Shown: in pieces, positions 33,921 through 41,876 of the stretch
Position numbering within the stretch: position 1 is the first letter of the stretch
How the letters are laid out: each line of letters starts with the position of its first letter
Assembly: GCA_934502885.1 (NCBI GenBank)
Contig: CAKSUT010000002.1
Span: forward strand, 186,001 to 250,000
From: an uncultured Eubacteriales bacterium
Lineage (GTDB): Bacteria; Bacillota; Clostridia; Oscillospirales; CAG-382
Direction of reading: 5' to 3'
Length of the DNA stretch: 64,000 nucleotides
Program-made: the position numbers and the translations under genes
Notes under the pieces: generated by a model
What the model was told of the DNA's origin: nothing
Seen by the model: the letters and a program-made list of their open reading frames with translations, nothing else
Databases searched by the model: none

Positions 33921-34715
33921 ATGGAGAGTATTCGTTTATTCGACACGCACGCACACTATGACGACGACCGCTTTGACGGCTGCCGCAACTCTCTTGTTGC
34001 CTCTCTTCCGTCAAACGGCATAGATCTTGTCGTAAATGTCGGCGCAAGCCTTGACGGCACGAAAAAGAGTGCGGAGCTTGCGGAGAAGTACTCACACGTA
34101 TATTTTTCCGCAGGCATTCACCCGGACGGCGCCGGCGACACTGCTCCCCTCTCGGAGCGCATGGACATTCTGCGTGATTATCTGAAGCATGAAAAGTGTG
34201 TTGCTCTCGGCGAGATAGGTCTTGATTATTACTACGGCAAGGATGACAGAGACGCGCAGCTTGAGCTTTTCCGTGCGCAGATGGATCTTGCCGATGAGGT
34301 GGGAAAACCGGTCATAATTCACGACCGCGACGCTCACGGCGACTGTCTCGAGACAGTGAAGAACCATCCGAACGCAGTGGGAGTGTTTCACTGCTTCTCG
34401 GGAAGCTTTGAGCTTGCAAAAGAGCTTTTCGCAATGGGGTGGTACATATCGGTCGGCGGAGTTGTCACCTTCAAAAACGCAAGAAAGCTTGTCGAGGTAG
34501 TAGAAAGGCTCTGTGAAATCGACGGTGCGGCGGACAGGCTGCTCCTTGAGACCGACTGCCCGTACCTCACGCCGGTTCCCCACAGAGGTGAAACAAACAA
34601 TTCAGTCTACATGAAGTACACCGCGCAAAAGGTTGCCGAACTCATGAAGCTTGATTATGCCGAGCTTTGCGAGAAAACTTATGAGAACGGCAAGCGGTTC
34701 TATGGTATAAAGTGA
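33921..34715 (+). CDS. TatD-family metal-dependent hydrolase
   Basis: A 264-residue TIM-barrel hydrolase (YabD/TatD family, DNase-like) with the metal ligands in DTHAHYDDDRFDG, ALGEIGLDYYYGKDD, PVIIHDRDAH, GVFHCFSGS and LLETDCPYLTPVP. It lies directly after metG, the conserved Firmicute order metG-tatD, and overlaps the next gene by 4 bases (34712-34715). The physiological substrate is uncertain; 3'-5' DNA exonuclease activity is known for relatives. Confidence 0.93.
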   Translation: MESIRLFDTHAHYDDDRFDGCRNSLVASLPSNGIDLVVNVGASLDGTKKSAELAEKYSHVYFSAGIHPDGAGDTAPLSERMDILRDYLKHEKCVALGEIGLDYYYGKDDRDAQLELFRAQMDLADEVGKPVIIHDRDAHGDCLETVKNHPNAVGVFHCFSGSFELAKELFAMGWYISVGGVVTFKNARKLVEVVERLCEIDGAADRLLLETDCPYLTPVPHRGETNNSVYMKYTAQKVAELMKLDYAELCEKTYENGKRFYGIK

Positions 34716-35437
34716 TGAGTACATTTTTGATAACCGGAGCGTCGAGAGGCATTGGCGCGGAAATTGCGAGAGAAGCGTATGAACTCGGTCACAACGTCGT
34801 TATAAATTACGCCCACAGCCGTGAAAAAGCGGAAACCCTTGCAAAATCTCTCGGAGATCGCGCTGCGGCGATAAAAGCCGACGTTTCCGTGAAAAGTGAG
34901 GTTGACGAAATGTTCCGAAAGTCGCAAGAGCTTTTCGGCGGCGTTGACGTTCTTGTGAACAATGCCGGTGTATCGTCGTTCGGAATATTGCAGGACATTT
35001 CAGAAGAGGAATGGGACAGGGTTTTCGGCATAAATGTCAAAGGCGCGTTCCTCTGTGCCAAGGCGGCTCTCGGACATATGATAAGAAATCACGGCGGTGT
35101 TATCGTAAACATTTCCTCAATGTGGGGACTTGTCGGCGCGTCGTGCGAGGTTCACTATTCCGCATCAAAGGCCGCTCTTATCGGCATGACAAAGGCGCTC
35201 GCAAAGGAACTCGGTCCGTCGGGAATACGCGTAAACTGCGTGGCTCCCGGTGTTATCGACACCGACATGAACAGAAAGCTCACCGAGGACGACCTTGCGG
35301 TACTCCGCGAGGAAACGCCTCTCGGCAAAATAGGAAAACCCTCCGACGTTGCGGCGTCAGTTATGTTTCTCGCCTCGGACGGAGGAAAGTTTATAACGGG
35401 ACAGGTTATAAGTCCTAATGGCGGTATTGTTATTTGA
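34712..35437 (+). CDS. 3-oxoacyl-ACP reductase-like SDR
   Basis: A 241-residue short-chain dehydrogenase close to FabG. The nucleotide-binding motif is TGASRGIGAEIA, followed by NNAG (VLVNNAGVSS) and the catalytic tetrad residues Ser (NISSMWG), Tyr and Lys (YSASKAAL). Its position in a metG-tatD operon, without other fatty-acid genes, means the substrate could be a different keto compound. The start overlaps tatD by 4 bases. A small ORF begins 16 bases after the stop. Confidence 0.88.
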   Translation: MMSTFLITGASRGIGAEIAREAYELGHNVVINYAHSREKAETLAKSLGDRAAAIKADVSVKSEVDEMFRKSQELFGGVDVLVNNAGVSSFGILQDISEEEWDRVFGINVKGAFLCAKAALGHMIRNHGGVIVNISSMWGLVGASCEVHYSASKAALIGMTKALAKELGPSGIRVNCVAPGVIDTDMNRKLTEDDLAVLREETPLGKIGKPSDVAASVMFLASDGGKFITGQVISPNGGIVI

Positions 35438-35452
35438 TTTACGGAGGGCGCA

Positions 35453-35590
35453 ATGACGGCACACACATTTATAATATGCGGTAACTCTGAACGCATTTGC
35501 ACATTTCTTCGAGGTTCTGTGGTGTTTCGAGCCCGTAAGGGCAGACAGTACTCATTTTTCACCGAACAAACTACAATGAACAGGAGATAA
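35453..35590 (+). CDS. Small ORF of 45 codons upstream of lrp
   Basis: An ATG at 35453 is preceded by GGAGG (35443-35447) at 5-base spacing. The frame ends at TAA 35588-35590, only 4 bases before the lrp start, and its end contains the lrp ribosome binding site (AGGAG). The peptide begins MTAHTFIICGNSER and has a basic, Arg-rich C-terminal half. No family is recognised. It may be a translationally coupled leader or a chance frame with a good ribosome binding site. Confidence 0.45.
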   Translation: MTAHTFIICGNSERICTFLRGSVVFRARKGRQYSFFTEQTTMNRR

Positions 35591-35594
35591 TAAC

Positions 35595-36095
35595 ATGAAT
35601 AACGAAAACAGAGAAAAGTCCGAGCTTCTTAAGATACTTGAAAAGGATGCGCGGCTCAGCACAAAGTCTATCGCCGCAATGCTTGAAAAAGAAGAGGGCG
35701 ATATAAAGAAGATGATCGAAGGTCTCGAAAACGACGGCACGATTCTCGGCTACACAACCCTTATCGACTGGGACAAGACCGACCGCGAATATGTAACGGC
35801 AATAATCGAGCTTAAGGTCACGCCTCAGCGCGACCGCGGCTTTGACAAGGTTGCCGAGAGAATATACAACTTCCCCGAGGTAAAGAATATGTACCTCATG
35901 TCGGGAAGCTACGACTTCTCTCTCGTCATCGAGGGTTCGACAATGAAAGAGGTTGCCTTTTTCGTTGCGGAAAAGCTTGCGCCTATTGAGAGCATAGTCT
36001 CCACCGCAACACATTTTGTACTCAGAAAGTACAAGCACGACGGAGTTGTTTACGCAAACTACGCCGAAATCGACGAGAGGGGCAACATGAACTGA
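35595..36095 (+). CDS. Lrp/AsnC-family transcriptional regulator
   Basis: A 166-residue feast-or-famine regulator. The N-terminal helix-turn-helix (about residues 8-55, with LEKDARLSTKSIAAML and GTILGYTTLIDW) is followed by the RAM ligand domain (about 65-150). In the family the RAM domain binds amino acids and drives oligomerisation. It is followed 1 base later by an aminotransferase, a pairing common in Clostridia, so it probably regulates or senses the product of that enzyme. AGGAG lies 8 bases ahead of the ATG. Confidence 0.92.
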   Translation: MNNENREKSELLKILEKDARLSTKSIAAMLEKEEGDIKKMIEGLENDGTILGYTTLIDWDKTDREYVTAIIELKVTPQRDRGFDKVAERIYNFPEVKNMYLMSGSYDFSLVIEGSTMKEVAFFVAEKLAPIESIVSTATHFVLRKYKHDGVVYANYAEIDERGNMN

Positions 36096-36096
36096 T

Positions 36097-37266
36097 ATGT
36101 TTGATTATTCAAAGTCGATATCCCGCACAGTACAGGAGATGAAGCCGTCGGGAATACGAAAATTTTTTGACATTATCGACGTCATGAAGGACGTCACCTC
36201 TCTCACAATCGGTCAGCCGGACTTTGCGACTCCATGGCACATACGCGAAGCAGGTATAGAATCTCTCGAAAAAGCAAAGACGCATTACACATCAAACACC
36301 GGACTTATCGAGTTTCGCGAGGCGGTTGCCGAGTATCTTGCAAGACGCTTCGACCTTCACTACGAGCCGTCGAGCGAAATCATGATAACCGTCGGCGGAA
36401 GCGAGGCTATTGACCTTGCGATAAGAGCGCTTGTTTCGCCCGGGGACGAGGTTATCATCGTATCACCGTCATACGTTTGCTACGAGCCTATGACCACCCT
36501 CTGCGGCGGCGTTCCGGTTATGATAAACACCAAGATTGAGAACAAATTCAAGCTCACGGCTGAAGAGCTGAAGTCGGTAATAACCGAAAAAACCAAGCTT
36601 CTCATCCTCCCCTACCCCAACAATCCCACAGGCGGCATTATGACAAAGGAGGATCTCGAGCCTATAGCGGAGGTACTCAAAGATACTAATATCGCCGTTC
36701 TCACCGACGAGATTTACGGTGAGCTTACCTACGGCAGAAAGCACTTTTCGTTTGCCGCTCTTCCCGGCATGAAGGAAAGAACGATATTTATAAGCGGCTT
36801 CTCCAAGAGCTATGCCATGACCGGCTGGAGACTCGGCTATGTCTGCGCACCGAAGGAATTTCTCAAGCAGATGCTCAAGATTCATCAGTATGCGATAATG
36901 TGCGCACCGACAACCTCTCAGTATGCCGGAATAAAAGCGCTCCGTGACGGCGACGGCGACATTGAGTATATGCGCGACGAATACAACCGCAGACGCAGAC
37001 TCATTCTTTCGGGACTCCGAGAGATAGGCTTCAGCTGTTTTGAGCCGGAGGGAGCGTTCTACGTGTTCCCGTCGGTAAGAGAGTTCGGACTCACGTCGGA
37101 CGAATTCTGCGAAAAGCTCCTCTATGAGGAACATACGGCAATAGTCCCCGGAAGCGCTTTCGGCAAGTCCGGCGAGGGATTTGCGAGAATTTCGTATGCC
37201 TACTCGGTTGAACACATCAACAAGGCGCTCGAAAAGCTCGACAATTTCGTAAGAAAGATAAAATGA
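36097..37266 (+). CDS. PLP-dependent aminotransferase, class I/II
   Basis: A 389-residue fold-type I aminotransferase. The PLP-phosphate region is visible as VGGSEAIDLAIRALV, the substrate/PLP motif as LPYPNNPTGG, and the Schiff-base lysine in SGFSKSYAMTGWRLGY. It resembles the aspartate/aromatic or PatA-type enzymes that are usually encoded next to an Lrp regulator; specificity cannot be read from sequence. It is translationally coupled to lrp upstream and overlaps ispE downstream by 4 bases. Confidence 0.93.
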   Translation: MFDYSKSISRTVQEMKPSGIRKFFDIIDVMKDVTSLTIGQPDFATPWHIREAGIESLEKAKTHYTSNTGLIEFREAVAEYLARRFDLHYEPSSEIMITVGGSEAIDLAIRALVSPGDEVIIVSPSYVCYEPMTTLCGGVPVMINTKIENKFKLTAEELKSVITEKTKLLILPYPNNPTGGIMTKEDLEPIAEVLKDTNIAVLTDEIYGELTYGRKHFSFAALPGMKERTIFISGFSKSYAMTGWRLGYVCAPKEFLKQMLKIHQYAIMCAPTTSQYAGIKALRDGDGDIEYMRDEYNRRRRLILSGLREIGFSCFEPEGAFYVFPSVREFGLTSDEFCEKLLYEEHTAIVPGSAFGKSGEGFARISYAYSVEHINKALEKLDNFVRKIK

Positions 37267-38138
37267 GAGAAAAAGTCACAAAGAGCGCATACGCAAAAAT
37301 TAATCTCACTCTTGAGGTTTTTCCTCCCAGAGGCGACGGCTATCACGGTATCGAAACTGTTATGCACAAGATTTCACTCTGCGATACCGTCACCGTGACG
37401 CCGAACAATACCGGTGCGGTTCATGTGAGCTGTTCAAAGGACGTATGCGCCGAAAGAGACAATCTTGCGTACCGTGCCGCCGAAGCTTTTTACCGCACAC
37501 TCGGTGTCGACGGCGGATGTGATATCGGAATCGAAAAGATAATCCCCGACAAGGCCGGGCTTGCCGGCGGCAGTGCCGACGCTGCGGCGGTTATCGATTC
37601 TCTTGCGGAAATATACGGTATTGCCGACGATGACGCTCTTGACGATATATGCAAAAGTCTCGGCTCGGACATTGTTTTCTGCCGCGAAAAGTACGTGTGC
37701 GCGAAGGCGACAGGACGGGGTGAGATAGTTCTCCCGTGCCGAACACTTGCAAAAACGAACGTACTTGTCGCCGTTCCCGGCGAAGGTCTTTCGACAAAAG
37801 AAATATACGCCGAATATGACAGGCGCGGCGTTTATCCCGATATCTGCGGCAGTACCGCCTCCGAGAGGCTTGCAAAGAAGCTTATGTCAGGCGGCGCCGT
37901 TTCGCAGTGCGATACACAGAACAGCTTTGAGCCTGTATGTACTTCTCTTGCGCCGAAGATAGGAGAGGTGATAAAGCTTCTTCAAAAGACGGATGCAGAG
38001 GTTGTACATATGAGCGGAAGCGGTTCGGCGGTGTATGCGCTTTACCGTGAAAGCACTCTGTGCGAAGCCGCCGAGAGCTTACTGAATTCACTTGACGGTC
38101 TGAGATTTTGCGGACGGTACGAGACACTCGGTGAATAA
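37263..38138 (+). CDS. ispE: 4-diphosphocytidyl-2-C-methyl-D-erythritol kinase
   Basis: A 291-residue GHMP kinase of the MEP isoprenoid pathway that phosphorylates CDP-ME. It has the N-terminal SAYAKINLTLEV with catalytic lysine, DGYHGIETVMHKISL, the ATP-binding GLAGGSADAAAVI, and the C-terminal MSGSGSAVYAL. It overlaps the aminotransferase gene by 4 bases. Downstream lies a leader-like structured region before the next gene. Confidence 0.95.
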   Translation: MREKVTKSAYAKINLTLEVFPPRGDGYHGIETVMHKISLCDTVTVTPNNTGAVHVSCSKDVCAERDNLAYRAAEAFYRTLGVDGGCDIGIEKIIPDKAGLAGGSADAAAVIDSLAEIYGIADDDALDDICKSLGSDIVFCREKYVCAKATGRGEIVLPCRTLAKTNVLVAVPGEGLSTKEIYAEYDRRGVYPDICGSTASERLAKKLMSGGAVSQCDTQNSFEPVCTSLAPKIGEVIKLLQKTDAEVVHMSGSGSAVYALYRESTLCEAAESLLNSLDGLRFCGRYETLGE

Positions 38139-38157
38139 TATTTCTAAATATGGCAAA

Positions 38158-38225
38158 ACTCCGTTATGTCGGATACGGAGAGTATAAAGTCTCCGGTCTG
38201 AACAACAAATCGGAGGCTTTGTTTT
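38158..38225 (+). promoter_or_regulatory. Leader with alternative hairpins that masks a ribosome binding site
   Basis: Four complementary segments lie in order: A CTCCGT (38159-38164), B ACGGAG (38175-38180), C AAAGTCTCCG (38186-38195) and D CGGAGGCTTT (38211-38220). A-B and C-D can pair together, with C-D 10 bp including one G-U. B-C pairing (5 bp) is an alternative that frees D. D contains the GGAGG ribosome binding site (38212-38216) of the gene starting at 38226, and GTTTT follows D, so C-D could also act as a terminator. Confidence 0.55.
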
Positions 38226-38477
38226 ATGAAAACGAAATCAATTGCGATAATACTTACGGCAGCGGCAATTCTTCTCACCTTCACGGTCACGGTCGAATGC
38301 TTTGCGGAAGACGGTGCGGAGATATTTGTTCCTCACACGCACGGTGTACTCTGGTGGAGCACTCTTTACGAGGATCTTGACGGAGGCAGCGTAAAAACCG
38401 AGGAAACCGAAAAAACAACAGATGAAAAACCCACGATAAAATTCAGAGCGGCGGAAATACTCGGACGTCTGTTTTGA
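38226..38477 (+). CDS. Small secreted protein of unknown function
   Basis: An 83-residue protein with a clear signal peptide (MKTKSIAIILTAAAILLTF, cleavage near CFA^ED at about residue 27) and a short mature part: HTHGVLWWSTLYEDLDGG, then a Thr/Glu/Lys-rich hydrophilic stretch and an amphipathic C-terminus ending in LGRLF. I recognise no family. Its ribosome binding site is inside the 3' arm of a hairpin, implying post-transcriptional control. It lies between ispE and addB in a tight operon, with 32 bases to the addB start. Confidence 0.7.
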   Translation: MKTKSIAIILTAAAILLTFTVTVECFAEDGAEIFVPHTHGVLWWSTLYEDLDGGSVKTEETEKTTDEKPTIKFRAAEILGRLF

Positions 38478-38509
38478 CTCCGGTCTTTGCCGCACACGAA
38501 AGGAACACT

Positions 38510-41500
38510 ATGTTTTACAGGATATGCGGCAGAGCCAAAAGCGGCAAAACCGAGTACATTATGAAGAAAATCGGAGAAATGATAAAAGAGAAGCGTCACA
38601 CCTTCCTCATTGTCCCCGAACAGCAGGCGGTGATTGCGGAGCGTGAAATAATCGCGCGTTTCGGCAACAGCTCGAATATGTACGTTGAAGTCATAAACTT
38701 CAAGCGCCTTTGCAACAGAGTTTTCCGCGAAGTCGGAGGACTCTCTCAGAGCTACATAGACAAACCGCGAATGCTTCTCGTCATGGCACGCACGATTGAC
38801 AGCGTGAAAGGTCTGCTTACGGAATACAAAGCGGTCTCCGACAATGCGGAGTTTGCGGAGCGTGCGCTGTCGGCGGTGAACGAATTCAAGCAGTGCTGCG
38901 TTACTCCCGAAATGCTCTCGAATGCCGCCGACGGTTTGAATGGCTCAGGAGCATCGAGGCTTTCAGGCAAACTGTCCGACCTTTCGGTTATGTACGCCGC
39001 CTACGAAAAGGCGGTAGAGGCGAAGTTTGACGACAGTGCAAGCGACCTCGACAGGCTCTGCGACGTGATAGGTCGGTATGATTTTTTCAGTGGGGATGCG
39101 GTTTTCGTCGATTCCTTCTACGGCTACACCATGCAGGAGCTTCGCATACTGTACCGCATACTTTTCTCGGCTGACGACACCTACATATCCTTTCTTCTTG
39201 AAAGCGGCGCAAAGAATGAGTTGTTCGCACGTTCCGAAAAAGCTTACGAAAAGCTCGGTGAATATGCAGAGTCCTTCGGTATTCCATCGGAGGATGTCAC
39301 GCTTTGCGAAAGTCACGGCTATGCCGACGGTGCGCTTGAATTTCTGGAGAAAAACTTCTCAATCGAAGCGGCGGCAGGCACGGGTGAAAAGTACTCGCTC
39401 GGAGACGGAGAACGCAGGATAGCGGTTGTGAGGTGTCCGAACAGGTTCGATGAAGCGGACGCCGTATGCGCTCTTATAAAGAAGCTCGTCAGTGAAAAAG
39501 GCGTGCGTTACTCCGAAATTGCACTCTGCGCAAGAAACGCCGAAGCTTTTGAGGGCATAATCGACACCGCTCTCGCGAAAAACGGCATTCCGTTCAACTT
39601 CAACGTGAGAAGCGACCTAATGACACGTCCGGCTGTGGCGTACATTCTCTCTGCGTTCGACGCCGTGAGAACGGGCTGGCAGCAGCAGTCGGTTCTCCGT
39701 CACGTAAAAACGGGACTCACCGCTCTTTCCGACGAAGAGGCAGATCTTTTCGAGAGCTATGTCAAGACGTGGTCGATAACCGGCAGACGTTTTCTCGAAG
39801 ATGAGTGGGAGATGAATCCCGACGGATATTCCGAAGATTTCTCGAAGCGAGGCGAATATGTACTCGGAGTTGTAAACACGGCTCTCGAAAAGCTCATGAA
39901 GCCGCTTGTAAACTTTGCCGACAGCGTAAAATCCGCCGAGAACTGCAACGACATCTCAAGAGCGGTTTTTGAGCTTCTCTCACTTGCATACACCGACTCC
40001 GACGGCAATTTTCGTGTCTCCGACGAGGACGACATTGTGTACAGAAACCTCATGATAGACGCTCTCGACTGTCTTGCGGAGGTTATCGGAGACGAAAAGA
40101 TAAGTGCGGCGAAATATGCGGAGCTTTTGAATCTTGTAATTTCCGGATACGACACGGGCAGAATACCGGCGTCAATTGACGAAGTGACCGTATCCTCGGC
40201 TGAGGGACTTCGTGCAGTGGGAATAAAGCACATAATTGTGATGGGCGTAAACGACGGCGTTTTCCCGGCGGCTCCGTCGGAGGACAGCATTTTCTCCGAC
40301 CGCGATAAAACTGCGCTCAAGGAGTACGGAATAGAGCTTCGCAGTTCCGCTTCGGAGGCGGTTGATGATGAGCTTTTCCTTGCTTACAAGGTGCTTACAA
40401 GCGCCTCGGAAAGCGTATACGTAACCTGCGCCGACACATCGGCAAGCGGAGAAGAGCTTGGGCAGTCGATAATCGTGAAGATACTCACGGCAATGTTCCC
40501 CAACCTTTCCTTTACCTACTACCCCTTCGACGGAAAGGACAGGTTTATGTTCTCAAAGCAGAAACTCTTCGACATGGCGTTTTCCGAAAGGAATCCCGAG
40601 GCACACGAAGCTCTCACTGAATATTTTTCGTCGGGTGCGGCGGACGGTGAATTTCCTTACGCAAAGCTTCTCGAGACCTACACCCATGCCGACGAAGCGG
40701 CGGAAGTATTGGGCAAGGAAACAGTGAGTGCTCTGTATGGCGAAAAAATGACAGTAAGTCCGTCGAGACTCGAAGCCTTCGGCAACTGCGAGTTTTCGTA
40801 CTACGGCAATTACATACTGAGACTTAGACCTGAACGCACGGCGGAGCTTGGCAGTCTCGAAACGGGAAATATTGCGCACAGAATACTCGAGCTTCTCGTT
40901 CCGAAGCTGACAGATGAAAAAGAAAAGAGCGGTGCGGTATCAGAGGAATTTGCGGTATCGTGTGCAAACGAGCTTTTGTCCGGGTATCTTACCTCGCTCT
41001 GCGGCATAAAGTCGGCGTCAACAAAGCGTTTCGAGTACCTTTACTCACGTCTTTCCGGCACTGTATGCGAGCTTGCGGCAAAGCTTGCGGACGAGCTGTC
41101 GCAGAGCGACTTCATACCCACGGAATACGAGCTTCCGATAGGTCTTTCTTCGGAGGATAAAAAGGGTATCACCTCCGCACACATTCCCCTGCCCGACGGC
41201 GGCACACTTCTTATAAACGGCAAAATCGACCGAACCGACGTATACGTAAAAAACGGCAAGGCGTATGTGCGCATAATCGACTACAAAACTGGAAACAAGA
41301 AGTTCCGTCTTTCTGATGTGGCACTCGGAGTCAACCTGCAAATGCTTCTCTATCTTTACAGTCTTGATGAAAACGCCGGGAAAAGGTTCGGCGGCGATGT
41401 GGTTCCGGCAGGCGTACTTTACACGCCGGTCAAACGTCCCGAAAAATCCGCATCGATGAGCGAGTCCTCTCCCGAAACATCGCCCGAGCGTCCGAACGGC

Positions 41501-41866
41501 ATCCTTATCGACGACAAAGAGGTACTGCGCGCGATGGAAAAGGATCTTTCCGGAAAGTACATACCCGTAAAGGTGAAAAAGGACGGCTCACTCTATGCAA
41601 GCTCCTCTGTCGTTACTCTCTCCGACATGGGACGTCTTCTCGGAAATGCGGCGGACGTTGCGGCAAAGCTTGCGGCAGAGATAAAGAAAGGCGTAATAAA
41701 AAAGAATCCGCTGAAGTGCAAAGAGAAAAACTCCTGCTCCTTCTGCGAGCTTCTGCCGCTGTGCCGCTTCGACTTTGCAAACGAGAAGCATATCCGATAC
41801 GAAATGACCCGCTACACGGACGACGAGGTCGAGACAAGTGCGGCGTCCGGTGAAAACAAGGAATAA
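38510..41866 (+). CDS. addB: ATP-dependent helicase/nuclease subunit B
   Basis: A 1118-residue AddB, the functional analogue of RecC plus a nuclease, which recognises Chi and cuts one strand at double-strand breaks. The N-terminal P-loop is GRAKSGKTEYIM. The C-terminal RecB-like nuclease has RIIDYKTGNKKF and LQMLLYLYSL. The Fe-S cluster cysteines are visible: one in GNCEFSYYGNY and a later group in CKEKNSCSFCELLPLC. The start at 38510 has AAAGGA about 6 bases upstream; the longer frame from 38474 does not. addA follows 10 bases later. Confidence 0.95.
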   Translation: MFYRICGRAKSGKTEYIMKKIGEMIKEKRHTFLIVPEQQAVIAEREIIARFGNSSNMYVEVINFKRLCNRVFREVGGLSQSYIDKPRMLLVMARTIDSVKGLLTEYKAVSDNAEFAERALSAVNEFKQCCVTPEMLSNAADGLNGSGASRLSGKLSDLSVMYAAYEKAVEAKFDDSASDLDRLCDVIGRYDFFSGDAVFVDSFYGYTMQELRILYRILFSADDTYISFLLESGAKNELFARSEKAYEKLGEYAESFGIPSEDVTLCESHGYADGALEFLEKNFSIEAAAGTGEKYSLGDGERRIAVVRCPNRFDEADAVCALIKKLVSEKGVRYSEIALCARNAEAFEGIIDTALAKNGIPFNFNVRSDLMTRPAVAYILSAFDAVRTGWQQQSVLRHVKTGLTALSDEEADLFESYVKTWSITGRRFLEDEWEMNPDGYSEDFSKRGEYVLGVVNTALEKLMKPLVNFADSVKSAENCNDISRAVFELLSLAYTDSDGNFRVSDEDDIVYRNLMIDALDCLAEVIGDEKISAAKYAELLNLVISGYDTGRIPASIDEVTVSSAEGLRAVGIKHIIVMGVNDGVFPAAPSEDSIFSDRDKTALKEYGIELRSSASEAVDDELFLAYKVLTSASESVYVTCADTSASGEELGQSIIVKILTAMFPNLSFTYYPFDGKDRFMFSKQKLFDMAFSERNPEAHEALTEYFSSGAADGEFPYAKLLETYTHADEAAEVLGKETVSALYGEKMTVSPSRLEAFGNCEFSYYGNYILRLRPERTAELGSLETGNIAHRILELLVPKLTDEKEKSGAVSEEFAVSCANELLSGYLTSLCGIKSASTKRFEYLYSRLSGTVCELAAKLADELSQSDFIPTEYELPIGLSSEDKKGITSAHIPLPDGGTLLINGKIDRTDVYVKNGKAYVRIIDYKTGNKKFRLSDVALGVNLQMLLYLYSLDENAGKRFGGDVVPAGVLYTPVKRPEKSASMSESSPETSPERPNGILIDDKEVLRAMEKDLSGKYIPVKVKKDGSLYASSSVVTLSDMGRLLGNAADVAAKLAAEIKKGVIKKNPLKCKEKNSCSFCELLPLCRFDFANEKHIRYEMTRYTDDEVETSAASGENKE

Positions 41867-41876
41867 AGGGGATATT

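Noticed and set aside
35500..35560. Possible tRNA T-arm (TTCGAGCCC) and GCCC-GTAA-GGGC hairpin
   Set aside because: There is no acceptor, D or anticodon arm around it, and the region lies inside a small ORF with a good ribosome binding site.
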